From Roseibium polysiphoniae (GTDB lineage Bacteria; Pseudomonadota; Alphaproteobacteria; Rhizobiales; Stappiaceae): 64,000 nucleotides of DNA. The notes below the pieces were generated by a model that made no database searches, was not told where the DNA came from, and saw nothing but the letters and a program-made list of their open reading frames with translations. Position numbers and translations under genes: made by a program. The number at the start of each line of letters is the position of its first letter. The first letter of the stretch is position 1. Shown piece by piece: positions 17,668 through 27,025 of this stretch. Location: positions 650,697 through 714,696 of the forward strand of contig NZ_JACYXJ010000002.1 in the NCBI RefSeq assembly GCF_014842925.1. Direction: 5' to 3'.

Positions 17668-17759
17668 TCATCTCTCCCAACCGCAGCGCCAGTTCCACTA
17701 AAGCGGTGTCCACCACAGTCTCTTTCAGCTGCAGATAAAAAAGGTGCCCTAAATTTGGC

Positions 17760-18746
17760 TCATTCCATAGCGCTCATTTTAGCACTTGTTGATGCCATTT
17801 TGGCATCATTGTTCGGCAAACGGTCTTTTAGCGCGATCACGGCATGATTGAAAAACATGCCAGGCGACAGCGCAAGCGCCCTGCGGGCGCTTGTAACAAT
17901 GCTTAATCGATCCGCCTGAAGCGGCAAATCCGTCAAGGGTTTAAACACCAGCCGGCCGCTTTCAAGATCCTCTTCACAGCCGATCTCGGTCTGAAATCCG
18001 ATCACCTTTTCTTCCCGTGCCAGCGCGCGCATGAACCGCAGTGAATTGGCTTCGATATAGGTTCGCAGAGATCCTGGAATCTGCGCCATGGACGCGTCTA
18101 TCCGGCTGCGCAGGGAAAGGCCGACGGCGGGAAGCGCCAGCGGAAAACGCAGGCATTCGGACAGGCTGAGAACTTCAGCCGTTGCCAGCGGGTGGTCGGG
18201 GGCCATCAACGCCCCGATCGGCAAGTCCTGATGATAGGAGACCGTCAGCGCAGAAGTGTCGGGCGGGTCGAAGGTGAAGCCTACATCGGCTTCTGCCGCT
18301 TCCACGAGCTTTGCCGCTTCGAGGGCGCTGGTGACGGTGACACTGACGTGGATGCCCGGGTATTTCCGCCGGAAGGACGACACCAACTCCGGAAGCAGGG
18401 TCTCTGCAACGCTTTCGACCGTGGCAATGGCGACCGTTCCGCGTCTCAACCCCTGAAGGGCGTCGAGTTCCGCCAGGGTGGCATCGAAGTCCGAGTAAGT
18501 GCGTTTGACGTGAGCAAGCAGAATTTCGCCGGCCTGCGCAAGCCGCAGCCGGCGTCCGACCCTTTCAAACAGCTGCAGACCAAGCGCCTCCTCGAGCCAG
18601 AGTATCTGGCGATTTATGGCCGAGGAGGCAACATTCAGCTCTCTTGACGCAGCGCGGATGGAACCAAGTTCGGCAACCACCGAAAAATAGCGCATGGCAG
18701 GGGCGTAGAGATTGCGCGCCTTGTCGTTGCTCTTTGCCCCTGCCAT
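17760..18746 (-). CDS. LysR-family transcriptional regulator
   Basis: 328 residues. The N-terminal winged helix-turn-helix spans about residues 18-78, with ELGSIRAASRELNVASSAIN and LEEALGLQLFERVGRRLRL. The remainder is the periplasmic-binding-like effector domain, with VAIATVESVAETLLPELVSS. It lies directly upstream of the purine cluster on the same strand and 12 bases after the quinone oxidoreductase gene. Control of the purine genes is plausible, but LysR targets are more often divergent, so this is only an inference from position. Confidence 0.9.
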   Translation of the reverse strand: MAGAKSNDKARNLYAPAMRYFSVVAELGSIRAASRELNVASSAINRQILWLEEALGLQLFERVGRRLRLAQAGEILLAHVKRTYSDFDATLAELDALQGLRRGTVAIATVESVAETLLPELVSSFRRKYPGIHVSVTVTSALEAAKLVEAAEADVGFTFDPPDTSALTVSYHQDLPIGALMAPDHPLATAEVLSLSECLRFPLALPAVGLSLRSRIDASMAQIPGSLRTYIEANSLRFMRALAREEKVIGFQTEIGCEEDLESGRLVFKPLTDLPLQADRLSIVTSARRALALSPGMFFNHAVIALKDRLPNNDAKMASTSAKMSAME

Positions 18747-18758
18747 TGCTTTTCGTCC

Positions 18759-19736
18759 TTATGGGATGAGGACGGTCGTGCCGGTGGTCTTGCGACCTTC
18801 CAGATCCTTGTGGGCCTGAGCGGCGTCGGCCAGGCGGTATTCCTGATTGACGCCGATCTTCACGATGCCCTTGCCAACTACGTCGAACAGATCACCTGCG
18901 GTCGCCTCCAGGTCCGCGCGTGAGGCGATGTAGGAGAACAAGGTCGGACGGGTCGCGAAGAGCGATCCCTTGGTGCCGAGCAATCCGAGATTGAAATCGG
19001 TGATCGGGCCGGAGGACTGACCGAAGGAAACCCACACCCCCCTTGCCTTCAGGCAATCAAGTGACCCCGGATAGGTGTCCTTGCCGACGCTGTCGTAGAC
19101 AACATCGCAGCCCTTGCCGTCCGTTATCTCCTTCACCCGTTCGACGAAATCCTCGTCGCGATAATTGATGACGTGCTGATAGCCATTCGCCTTGGCAAGC
19201 TCGACCTTTTCGGCAGAACCGGCCGTTCCGATAACGGTTGCGCCCAAATGCGCTGCCCATTGGCCCGCGATCAGGCCGACGCCGCCCGCAGCTGCGTGAA
19301 ACAGCAAGGTTGTTTCGGGCGTCACATCGAAGGTCTGGCGCAGAAGATACTGGGCTGTCATGCCTTTCAGCATCATGCCCGCTGCGGTCTTGTCTTCGAT
19401 GCCATCGGGAATGGCGACAAGACGGTCACCTGGAACGATGCGCTCCTGCGCGTAGGCTCCAAGCGGCCCGACATAAGCGACGCGATCGCCGGGAGCCACG
19501 TGGGAAACACCCTCGCCAACCGTCAGAACGACGCCAGCGCCCTCGTTGCCGGGGATGAAAGGCAAACCAGCAGGCGCGGGATAAAGACCGCTGCGAAAAT
19601 ACGTATCGATGAAGTTGAGACCGATGGCGGTATGGCGGATACAAACCTCACCAGGGCCGGGCTCGCCGATCTCGACTTTCTCCCACGTCAGGACTTCCGG
19701 ACCGCCGGTCTCGTGAACACGTATCGCCTGAACCAT
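18759..19736 (-). CDS. NADPH:quinone oxidoreductase (zinc-free MDR family)
   Basis: 325 residues. The start ATG at 19736 is set by a GGAGGAG ribosome-binding site. The family pattern is clear: the GroES-like N-terminal domain contains GPGEVCIRHTAIGLNFIDTY and PFIPGNEGAGVVLTVG, and the Rossmann domain contains HAAAGGVGLIAGQWAAHLGA followed by the NADPH-binding region. The catalytic zinc cysteines are absent, as expected for quinone oxidoreductases. The enzyme should reduce quinones or enones with NADPH in the cytoplasm. It is probably co-transcribed with the LysR gene 12 bases downstream. Confidence 0.92.
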   Translation of the reverse strand: MVQAIRVHETGGPEVLTWEKVEIGEPGPGEVCIRHTAIGLNFIDTYFRSGLYPAPAGLPFIPGNEGAGVVLTVGEGVSHVAPGDRVAYVGPLGAYAQERIVPGDRLVAIPDGIEDKTAAGMMLKGMTAQYLLRQTFDVTPETTLLFHAAAGGVGLIAGQWAAHLGATVIGTAGSAEKVELAKANGYQHVINYRDEDFVERVKEITDGKGCDVVYDSVGKDTYPGSLDCLKARGVWVSFGQSSGPITDFNLGLLGTKGSLFATRPTLFSYIASRADLEATAGDLFDVVGKGIVKIGVNQEYRLADAAQAHKDLEGRKTTGTTVLIP

Positions 19737-19853
19737 CTCTAACTCCTCCAGAAAACTTGCCAGGACCGGCAATCAAGTGATTTCAAAATTTTGCGCTGCG
19801 TGAACAGAGGGAATTCTGTTGCAGGCGCTGAGCCAACTCTTGAGTCGCATGTT

Positions 19854-19875
19854 CACACGATCCCCGGATCGTGTG
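19854..19875. repeat. 10-bp hairpin between pcs and the quinone oxidoreductase gene
   Basis: CACACGATCC (19854-19863) and GGATCGTGTG (19866-19875) form a perfect stem around two bases. It lies in the 201-base gap between two minus-strand genes and has no T-tract on either side. It may be an mRNA end or a dyad operator for the oxidoreductase-LysR pair. Confidence 0.5.
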
Positions 19876-19937
19876 CCACGTCAATCACGAGCCTGTAGGA
19901 TTTACCGAGTTGCGATAGCGGGATGCCGGCGCACCGC

Positions 19938-20654
19938 TTAGAAGTAGCGGTCAATCACTTGCTGCACGGCCGAGACCGAGAAAAGATAAAGGCTCGCTCC
20001 GGTCAGGACCCAACCCGTGATCTCAGGCGTCTGCATGCCATTGACGACCGCGTTGCCCGCTGCAACGAACCAGATTGCGGTGACGATCAGCGTCAGTACC
20101 CGCCAGCGCTGCACGCGCACTGGATGGACGAATTTGACCGGCAGAAAGGTCAAGACGCAGCAAAAGAGCACAAACCCGATGGTGAAGCCCTGGGAGGGCG
20201 ACAGGGCCATCAGGCCGAAGACGACCATGTTCCAACCGGCTGGAAATCCCTTGAAGGAACCGTCGGGCGTCTTCATGCCATTGTCGGCGAAATAAAGCGC
20301 GCCAGTGAACACAATGAGGCCGCCGCAGATCCAGTTCCAGGGCTGGGAAAGCATCGTGCTTGCGGACAGTGCGAAGGCCGGCAGGAACACGTAGGTGGCG
20401 TAGTCGATCACGAAATCGAGCGATGCACCGGACCAGCGCGGCAATCGCTTGGCAATGTTGAAGTGCCTCGCAAGTGGACCATCAATCCCGTCCACCACAA
20501 GTGCCAGCCCCAGCCAGGCAAACATCTCGGCCCAGTTTCCACGAGCGCCGGCCAGCAACGCGACGAGCGCGATCGGTGCGCCGGAAGCCGTGAGGATATG
20601 GATCAGAAACAGCGCCGGCTCCGGAGCTTCCTTGTCTGGTGTAATTTCGGTCAC
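19938..20654 (-). CDS. pcs: Phosphatidylcholine synthase
   Basis: 238 residues with about seven membrane segments. The CDP-alcohol phosphotransferase core shows VVDGIDGPLARHFNIAKRLP followed by GASLDFVIDYATYVFLPAFA, the variant found in bacterial phosphatidylcholine synthase. The enzyme condenses CDP-diacylglycerol with choline in one step in the inner membrane. This pathway is typical of host-associated and marine alphaproteobacteria that take up choline. No choline transporter is adjacent. The gene appears monocistronic; the AT-rich 199 bases upstream (to 20853) likely hold its promoter. Confidence 0.94.
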   Translation of the reverse strand: MTEITPDKEAPEPALFLIHILTASGAPIALVALLAGARGNWAEMFAWLGLALVVDGIDGPLARHFNIAKRLPRWSGASLDFVIDYATYVFLPAFALSASTMLSQPWNWICGGLIVFTGALYFADNGMKTPDGSFKGFPAGWNMVVFGLMALSPSQGFTIGFVLFCCVLTFLPVKFVHPVRVQRWRVLTLIVTAIWFVAAGNAVVNGMQTPEITGWVLTGASLYLFSVSAVQQVIDRYF

Positions 20655-20853
20655 GGCGGTCGGTGTCTCGCGGGGTTACAAAAAATACTGGATTTGCGGG
20701 AAAATCGCCCGCCGAGGCCCTGAACTCAGGCCAAGTTGCCACCTATCGATCAAACGATAAATGTATCGATTTGTATCCCATTATTCCAATTTTATGACGG
20801 AATGAACAGGCTTTTCGCTATTGACGGCGCAACTGTGCACCTCAAACTTGGAT

Positions 20854-21768
20854 TCAATGCACCAGACCGGCTTGCATCAGCGCCACCAGGGCCAAGCCCC
20901 AACCCAGGAAAAATATGCCAATCAGCACACGAAGCCAATTGCTTGGGAGTGTTTTTTCAACTGCCATGAGAACACCGAGGACAACAATCCAGATCACGTT
21001 CATCAGGCCTACCGCGAACATGACCGTCATGATGGCCCAGCAGCAGCCAAGGCAGGCCAGTCCCTGAACAGCCCCTTCCTTGTAGGCCGCAACGACACCG
21101 GTTCGCTCGGCAAAAGCAAAACGAGGGTACCAACAGCGCACCAGGCAGGCTTTCTTGGCCCGGGTAAACTGGTAGGCGCCAGCAGCCATGAGGATTGTCG
21201 CCGCGAAAGCCATTGAGGCAGGCGCCATCATCGGCGTGACAGCAGACGTCAGCGTCAGCAGCCATTGTGCCCCCGTAGCAACGACGGCGTAGCCAGCCCA
21301 GACCGTCAGATAGCCGGTCGCAGCCAAAAGCGTCTCGGTCCCATTGCGTGCTTTGCTTGTCTGCTTGCCTCGGCGGCGCGCATAGGCGTTCAACATGGGA
21401 ATGGCACTTGGCAGCATCATTGCCAGGGCCATCATGAGCCACATGACAAAGATCTTGGCCCCATCAGCTGCCGCCCACGTTTCGGCTGGCATTCCAAAAG
21501 TTGCGACAGAGGTGGGAAGGCATAGCGCGGCAATGGCAGCGCGCGCCTCGGCAGGCAGGCCCTGATAGATGTTGAAGGCGTTGAACACGCCCATTCCGGG
21601 TCCGGCCTCGGTCATGTCCATCACCGAGATCATGTCGGCGACCATGAGAGATAGGTAGAGCCACCCAGCAAGCGTCAATCCGACAAGACAGGCGAGAACC
21701 CACGGCCATCCGCGCGCCAACGCGTTTAGTTGTGTTTCCTGGTGCTCAACCACGGACGTCACTTGCAT
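20854..21768 (-). CDS. DUF2182 integral membrane protein
   Basis: About 304 residues from ATG 21768; an ATG at 21792 or a still longer frame is possible. Six or more membrane segments are visible. Two DUF2182 features are present: GAYQFTRAKKACLVRCWYPR, with conserved cysteines, and QGLACLGCCWAIMTVMFAVG, with a CxxCC-like cluster in a membrane segment. These cysteines could bind a metal, but the family has no settled biochemical role to my knowledge. It stands alone, between pcs and a divergent flavin monooxygenase. Confidence 0.8.
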   Translation of the reverse strand: MQVTSVVEHQETQLNALARGWPWVLACLVGLTLAGWLYLSLMVADMISVMDMTEAGPGMGVFNAFNIYQGLPAEARAAIAALCLPTSVATFGMPAETWAAADGAKIFVMWLMMALAMMLPSAIPMLNAYARRRGKQTSKARNGTETLLAATGYLTVWAGYAVVATGAQWLLTLTSAVTPMMAPASMAFAATILMAAGAYQFTRAKKACLVRCWYPRFAFAERTGVVAAYKEGAVQGLACLGCCWAIMTVMFAVGLMNVIWIVVLGVLMAVEKTLPSNWLRVLIGIFFLGWGLALVALMQAGLVH

Positions 21769-22005
21769 GTCTCCAAAGTCATGTCCCAGCATCGGCAACG
21801 TTTTCAATGAATGAAATCGCGTTACAAGATAGCGGGTCTCTCGGCAATCGTCTTGATATGACGCAAACAGGCCAGTGACATCCTTCACAAACAACGTCGG
21901 ATGGCCTATGCGGCATTGGACCGCGCTTGGTAATTCCGTTCCGCCTTGCTTTTCAGCTTCGGAACGCCATCCTTCCGTCGGAGCGGTAGCAATGGAGCCA
22001 CGACA

Positions 22006-23223
22006 ATGCCTGAGACCTCAGACAAGATCCACGACATCGTTGTTGTCGGAGCTGGTCCGTCCGGTTTGACGGCGGCGCTCCTGTTTGCCTCGGCCGGCTT
22101 CGAAACAGTGTTGGTCGCACCCGCCGTGAACCTTGAGGACGGGCGCACGACCGCCTTGTTGCAAGACTCGGCCACGCTTTTTGAACAGATTGGCGTCTGG
22201 GAAAGTCTTCGGGGCTTTGCAACGCCACTTTCGAAGATGCGGATGATCGATGCCACAGGCAGGCTTGTGCGTGCGCCGGAGGTCACATTCGACAGTGCCG
22301 AGCTCGACCTTGATGCCTTCGGATATAATCTGCGCAACAAGGACCTGAACCGCGTCCTCGCAGAGGTGGCTCAGGAGCAAACCAATCTGACGTTCGTCGA
22401 AGATCTTGCGGTTTCCTATGACTTCGGCGACGAGAATGTCACTGTTTCCAGCCAGGATGGCATGCCTATCAAGGCTCGGTTGCTTGTTGCAGCTGACGGC
22501 CGCAACTCCCAGGCGCGTGAGGCCGCCGGAATAGACCTGCGCCGCTGGAGCTATCCGCAGGTGGCCGTGGTCCTCAATCTGGAGCACGACAGGCCTCACA
22601 ACGACACTTCCACCGAGTTTCACACGCCCACCGGTCCCTTCACGCTCGTTCCCCTGCCCGGTCGCTCGTCGTCCCTTGTATGCGTCGTTACGCCGGAGCA
22701 GTCCGAGACCCTCAAGGCCATGTCGACAACGGACCTGGCGCTCGAACTTGAGCAACGCGCTCATTCGATCATTGGCAAATTCCGCATCGCCAGCGAGCCA
22801 CAGAGCTTTCCGCTGTCAGGTCTGTCGGCCAAGTCGCTCGTAGGAAAACGGCTCGCGCTGATCGGAGAAACTGCGCATGTCTTCCCGCCGATCGGAGCGC
22901 AGGGCCTCAATCTCGGCCTGCGGGACGTAGCCTCTTTGGGGAAACTCTTGACGTCAGCACGCGGCACGGGAGCGGACATTGGCTCGGCGCAGGTGCTGTC
23001 CCGCTATGAAAGCGACCGGCGCAGCGATATTTCCACGCGAACCTTTGCGGTTGATGCATTGAACCGGTCGCTTCTGACCGACTTTCTTCCGGTGCAGATC
23101 GCTCGAAGTGCGGGGCTTTATCTGGCCGACAAGGTTCCTCCGCTTCGGCGGCTGCTCATGCGCGAAGGTATCGCTCCGGGCACCAGACGTAAGGCCCCGC
23201 CAGTTCGGGACGGCGTCCACTAG
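22006..23223 (+). CDS. UbiH/UbiF/COQ6-family FAD-dependent monooxygenase
   Basis: 405 residues from ATG 22006; the longer frame upstream lacks family similarity. The ADP-binding GxGxxG is VVVGAGPSGLTAALLFASAG (residues 13-32) and the second FAD motif is ALIGETAHVFPPIGAQGLNL, with GE in place of the common GD. The middle region RLLVAADGRNSQAREAAGI is the DG motif. These enzymes hydroxylate ring positions in ubiquinone biosynthesis. Which position is modified cannot be told. The gene is convergent with the AEC transporter, with 27 bases between stops. Confidence 0.9.
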   Translation: MPETSDKIHDIVVVGAGPSGLTAALLFASAGFETVLVAPAVNLEDGRTTALLQDSATLFEQIGVWESLRGFATPLSKMRMIDATGRLVRAPEVTFDSAELDLDAFGYNLRNKDLNRVLAEVAQEQTNLTFVEDLAVSYDFGDENVTVSSQDGMPIKARLLVAADGRNSQAREAAGIDLRRWSYPQVAVVLNLEHDRPHNDTSTEFHTPTGPFTLVPLPGRSSSLVCVVTPEQSETLKAMSTTDLALELEQRAHSIIGKFRIASEPQSFPLSGLSAKSLVGKRLALIGETAHVFPPIGAQGLNLGLRDVASLGKLLTSARGTGADIGSAQVLSRYESDRRSDISTRTFAVDALNRSLLTDFLPVQIARSAGLYLADKVPPLRRLLMREGIAPGTRRKAPPVRDGVH

Positions 23224-23250
23224 CTTTCCGTGCCTGCCCGGCTATGGGTT

Positions 23251-24207
23251 TTAGCCACCCAAGGGAATGACATTGTTGGTGATCGCCCAAATGAATCCGG
23301 TCACGGTCACGACCGACGCCAATGTTCCAATCAAAACGAAACTCGCGGCCCGTTGAACGTAGGTGCTGTACTGCTGCGCGATGACAAAAACATTCGTCGC
23401 GGGCGGCAGACAGGCCATGAGGATTGCCGTTGCGACCCAGATTGGATCGAAGCCACCGATCCAGGAGAGCAGCAGGAACACAAGGACCGGGTGAACGATC
23501 AGCTTCACAACAAGAACCGCAGGCAGCTCAATCGGAATGCGGCCAGCGGGGCGCAACGCGACGCCGACGCCCATGGCAAAGAGCGCGCAGGGCGCGGCTG
23601 CCCCGCTGAGAATACTCAGCATCGTATCAATCGCTTCAGGCGGCCTGAAACCAATAGCTGCAGCGCCCACGCCTGCAATGGTTGCAAGGATGAAGGGATG
23701 GGTGAAGACCCGCCAGAAAATCTTGGTGAGTGTCTTGCGCATCGGCTCCTTGTCGGTTCCGCCCACGGCCATCATCAGTGGGGCGAGAATGAAAAGAAGC
23801 GTGTTGTCGAAGCAAAGAATCAGCGCTGTTGGAACGGTTGCCGCAGGCCCAAGAACGGCCAGCGTCAGGCCAGGTCCCATGTAGCCGATGTTGGAATAGG
23901 CTCCTGCGATCCCCAAAATGGTGGATTCAGGCACGCTGCCGCGAGTCGCCAAGACACCGATGCAAAAGGCGATGGCGAACACCGTATAGGTCGTGAAGGT
24001 GGTCGCCGAAACGAAGGTAAGATCGGTCAGCTGTTCGATCGGTGTTTCAGACAGGAGCCTGAAGAACAAAGCCGGCAAGGCGATGTAGATGATGAAGAAA
24101 TTCATCCAGGCAAGCCCGCTTTCCGGCAGTTTGCCGATTTTCCCGGATACAAAGCCGAGGAAAATCAAGCCGAAAAAGGGAAAGGCCAGTGTGATGACGT
24201 CTTGCAT
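23251..24207 (-). CDS. AEC-family transporter (auxin efflux carrier/malonate type)
   Basis: 318 residues from ATG 24207 (MQDVITLAFPFFGLIFLGF), where the first membrane segment begins; upstream codons read as non-coding. Ten membrane segments in two inverted groups of five are expected for the AEC fold. Family stretches are GKLPESGLAWMNFFIIYIAL, AGAYSNIGYMGPGL and LSGAAAPCALFAMGVGVAL. Members move carboxylates such as malonate or auxin-like acids; the substrate is unknown here. Confidence 0.88.
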   Translation of the reverse strand: MQDVITLAFPFFGLIFLGFVSGKIGKLPESGLAWMNFFIIYIALPALFFRLLSETPIEQLTDLTFVSATTFTTYTVFAIAFCIGVLATRGSVPESTILGIAGAYSNIGYMGPGLTLAVLGPAATVPTALILCFDNTLLFILAPLMMAVGGTDKEPMRKTLTKIFWRVFTHPFILATIAGVGAAAIGFRPPEAIDTMLSILSGAAAPCALFAMGVGVALRPAGRIPIELPAVLVVKLIVHPVLVFLLLSWIGGFDPIWVATAILMACLPPATNVFVIAQQYSTYVQRAASFVLIGTLASVVTVTGFIWAITNNVIPLGG

Positions 24208-24412
24208 TCTCGAGCTAACCGCAATCAATGGTGGGCCATGACGGCAGGCGCCGTCAGCCGAACGGTCCCTGATGGCTTGCATCAGATGGACACCTTGGAT
24301 AATCACCCCTGATAGGTTTGTTCTTCAACGCTCCATATCAGGCTTAAACGTTAGAGACGGTCTTGCCGGCTCCTGCAAGTCTCGGTTTGTTACAAATGGT
24401 ACTGCCGCCCCG

Positions 24413-25300
24413 ATGCCCTTCGCGAAAAGCTTGAAAAATCTCTGGTACCGGTTGGAAACAGCCGCTTTACGCGTTGCGATCATTTTGTTCCGCCTGATCC
24501 CTGTGGACATCGCTTCGGCGGTGATGGGGCGTCTTTGGCGCTTCTTTGCCCCCCTGAATTCGAGACATCAGCGTGCCCTTCAACATCTTGAAGCGGCATT
24601 GCCTCAAACAACTGCTGAAGAGCGCGAACAGATCGTGCGCGGCATGTGGGAGAACCTTGGGCGGGTTGCTGCCGAAACCTTCCATATTGCCGAGCTCTTG
24701 CCGCAGGACGACCGTTTCGTGGCCATCGCCGATGAAACCACGAAGCGCGTTCTCGCCGGAAAACAGCAGGCTGTTTTTGTTTCCTTCCATTCCGGAAACT
24801 GGGAAATGTGTGTTCAGCCCGCAGTGCGGGCGGGCCTTGATCTGGCAGGCGTCTACCAGGCGCTGAAGAATCCTTTTGCGGATGCGGCCCTGCGCGACAT
24901 GCGCAAGGACCTCTATCGATTGGGCCTGTTTTCAAAAAGCCACGAGACCGCCCGCAAGCTCGTCAGGATCGTCCGGGAAGGCGGTGTTCTGGCGATCATG
25001 GGTGACCTGCGCGAGACCCGCGGCATCAAGGTGCCGTTTTTTGGCCGGCCGGCCTATGCCAACCCGGTGCCGGCGACGCTTGCACGTTCCGGCGGCGTGC
25101 CGATCATCCTTGGCCGTGTTATCCGAACCAAGGGTGTGCATTTCGCCATTGAAGGCCGGGCGATCGAGGTTCCCGTAACTGACGATCGCAAGGCAGATAT
25201 TCAAGCGGTTACTGAAGAGATCCACCGTGTCTTTGAGGAATGGATCCGCGAGCACCCTGAGCAGTGGATGTGGATCCACCGCAAGTGGGCCAAGGCCTGA
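24413..25300 (+). CDS. Lipid A lauroyl/myristoyl acyltransferase family (LpxL/HtrB-like)
   Basis: 295 residues from ATG 24413. A hydrophobic N-terminal helix (about residues 20-37) anchors it at the inner membrane. The catalytic HX4E motif is HSGNWE (126-131), followed by VLAIMGDLRETRGIKVPFFG and the conserved PEQWMWIHRKW near the C-terminus. It should transfer a secondary acyl chain from acyl-ACP to a Kdo2-lipid A precursor. The gene is slightly shorter than E. coli LpxL, as common in alphaproteobacteria. It may be co-transcribed with the CoA ester lyase 117 bases downstream, but there is no coupling. Confidence 0.9.
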   Translation: MPFAKSLKNLWYRLETAALRVAIILFRLIPVDIASAVMGRLWRFFAPLNSRHQRALQHLEAALPQTTAEEREQIVRGMWENLGRVAAETFHIAELLPQDDRFVAIADETTKRVLAGKQQAVFVSFHSGNWEMCVQPAVRAGLDLAGVYQALKNPFADAALRDMRKDLYRLGLFSKSHETARKLVRIVREGGVLAIMGDLRETRGIKVPFFGRPAYANPVPATLARSGGVPIILGRVIRTKGVHFAIEGRAIEVPVTDDRKADIQAVTEEIHRVFEEWIREHPEQWMWIHRKWAKA

Positions 25301-25417
25301 CGTTTCCAGGTCGCGTCAACCCCGCCCGGTGGCTGCGCCTTTCGGAGAATATGTGCAGCGCAATAAGGCGGTTATACATTTGCCAAACGTGCCGGCAGAT
25401 GAGGGAGTGACAGAGCC

Positions 25418-26458
25418 GTGAAGACACCCAAAGCCTTTTACCAGCCGCTGGCCATTGGTGCGCCTGCCCCGTTCCGTGACTTGCCGGTCGCCCTCGAACG
25501 CATGATCCACTTTGTGCCGCCGCATGTCGAAAAGATGCGCGCCAAGGTTCCGGATCTCATCAGCAAGGTCGATGTGGTCCTTGGCAATCTTGAGGACGCC
25601 ATTCCAGCGGATGCGAAGGTCGAGGCGCGGCGCGGCTTCATACAGATGGCCAAGGACAATGATTTCGGCCAGACAGGTCTGTGGACCCGCGTCAACTGCT
25701 TGAACAGCCCCTGGTTTCTGGATGACCTCATGGAAATTGTACCCGAGGTTGGCGACAAGCTTGATGTCATCATGCTGCCAAAGGTCGAGGGGCCCTGGGA
25801 CATCCACTACCTGGACCAGCTGTTGGCTCAGCTGGAGGCAAAGTCCGGAATTTCCAAACCGATCATGATCCATGCGATCCTGGAAACGGCAGAAGGCGTC
25901 AATAACGTTGAAGCGATCGCAGCGGCCAGCCCACGGATGCACGGCATGAGCCTTGGCCCGGCCGATCTTGCGGCCTCGCGGGGCATGAAGACAACGCGTG
26001 TGGGTGGCGGGCATCCAGACTATGCCGTTCTGTCCGATGACAGCAACGGCGCGGCGCGCACAGCATTTCAGCAGGACCTTTGGCATTATACGGTCGCCAA
26101 GATGGTTGATGCCTGCCTGTCCTACGGACTGAAGCCCTTCTACGGCCCGTTCGGCGACTTTTCCGACCAGGAGGCCTGTGAAAGCCAGTTTCGCAACGCG
26201 TTCCTGATGGGCTGCCTCGGTGCCTGGTCGCTCCATCCGAAGCAGATCGAGCTGGCAAAGCGCGTTTTCAGTCCCGATCCTGCTGAAGTTGCCTTTGCCA
26301 TCAAGATTCTCGAGGCAATGCCGGATGGGACGGGAGCCGTCATGATCGATGGAAAGATGCAGGATGACGCGACCTGGAAACAGGCCAAGGTGATCGTGGA
26401 TCTGGCGAAGCTGGTTGCGAGCAAGGACCCGGAGCTCGCTGAAGTTTACGGTCTTTAG
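25418..26458 (+). CDS. HpcH/HpaI-CitE family CoA ester lyase (malyl-CoA/beta-methylmalyl-CoA lyase-like)
   Basis: 346 residues with a GTG start behind GAGGGAG. The CitE-like TIM barrel is marked by [55 protein letters not shown] and [18 protein letters not shown]; acidic residues in the LEDA and ETAEG segments bind Mg2+. PFGDFSD and [10 protein letters not shown] fit malyl-CoA lyases. It would cleave malyl-CoA to glyoxylate and acetyl-CoA, or beta-methylmalyl-CoA, as in the ethylmalonyl-CoA pathway. It is not close to the classic Mcl1 N-terminus, so substrate preference is uncertain. Confidence 0.85.
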   Translation: MKTPKAFYQPLAIGAPAPFRDLPVALERMIHFVPPHVEKMRAKVPDLISKVDVVLGNLEDAIPADAKVEARRGFIQMAKDNDFGQTGLWTRVNCLNSPWFLDDLMEIVPEVGDKLDVIMLPKVEGPWDIHYLDQLLAQLEAKSGISKPIMIHAILETAEGVNNVEAIAAASPRMHGMSLGPADLAASRGMKTTRVGGGHPDYAVLSDDSNGAARTAFQQDLWHYTVAKMVDACLSYGLKPFYGPFGDFSDQEACESQFRNAFLMGCLGAWSLHPKQIELAKRVFSPDPAEVAFAIKILEAMPDGTGAVMIDGKMQDDATWKQAKVIVDLAKLVASKDPELAEVYGL

Positions 26459-26562
26459 AGACTTCGTGTACTATGATTTGTCGGATTAGCGGCAGGGAAA
26501 GCGCTTGCCACACAATCGCGCAAGCGCTATCCCGGCAAAATCCGTCTGATCAGGTTGACAAA

Positions 26563-26886
26563 ATGCGTACGGCGAAATTCAGAATTGGTCAGGTCGTGCG
26601 GCACCGCATCTACCCCTTCCGAGGGGTGATATTTGATGTCGATCCGACCTTCAGCAATACCGAGGAATGGTGGGATTCCATTCCCGAAGACGTTCGGCCA
26701 AACCGAGATCAGCCGTTCTACCACCTGCTTGCTGAAAACGAGGAGACGGAATACGTCGCCTATGTCAGCGAGCAAAACCTAATCCCGGATATTACTGGCG
26801 AGCCGGTCCGGCACCCTCAGGTCCATGAGATCTTTGAAGAACTGTCCGACGGCTCCTATGTGCCGCTGACTGTCGAGATCCACTAA
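26563..26886 (+). CDS. hspQ: Heat shock protein HspQ (YccV-like, hemimethylated-DNA-binding family)
   Basis: 107 residues from ATG 26563, the expected family length. The conserved core reads AKFRIGQVVRHRIYPFRGVI, then FDVDPTFSNTEEWWDSIP, then FYHLLAENEETEYVAYVSEQ. In enterobacteria HspQ is a specificity-enhancing factor for Lon protease and was earlier described as binding hemimethylated DNA. It sits 104 bases after the CoA lyase with no clear link in function. Confidence 0.93.
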   Translation: MRTAKFRIGQVVRHRIYPFRGVIFDVDPTFSNTEEWWDSIPEDVRPNRDQPFYHLLAENEETEYVAYVSEQNLIPDITGEPVRHPQVHEIFEELSDGSYVPLTVEIH

Positions 26887-26970
26887 AAGCCCCCCGGCTC
26901 AACAACTTTCCTGACAGCGTAGCGGTGCGCCGCAGTGCCGGTGTGTCTGCTTCAGTGCCTCATTTCAAAT

Positions 26971-27003
26971 AAAAACGCCGCCCCGAATGGGAGCGGCGTT
27001 TGC
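26971..27003 (-). terminator. Intrinsic terminator of the IalB-like gene
   Basis: An AACGCCGC/GCGGCGTT stem with a GGGA-type loop lies 23 bases past the stop at 27026. On the minus strand it is followed by TTTTATTT, so it ends the IalB-family transcript. On the plus strand the T-run is weaker but may also help to end hspQ. Confidence 0.85.
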
Positions 27004-27025
27004 AATCTCGAAAACTGGCTGAAGC

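Noticed and set aside
23230..24312. 360-codon plus-strand open frame
   Set aside because: Antisense to the AEC transporter; its composition (His/Asn/Arg-rich) is that of an antisense shadow.
25316..26236. 306-codon minus-strand open frame over the CoA ester lyase gene
   Set aside because: Shadow of a well-supported gene; no motif or ribosome-binding site.
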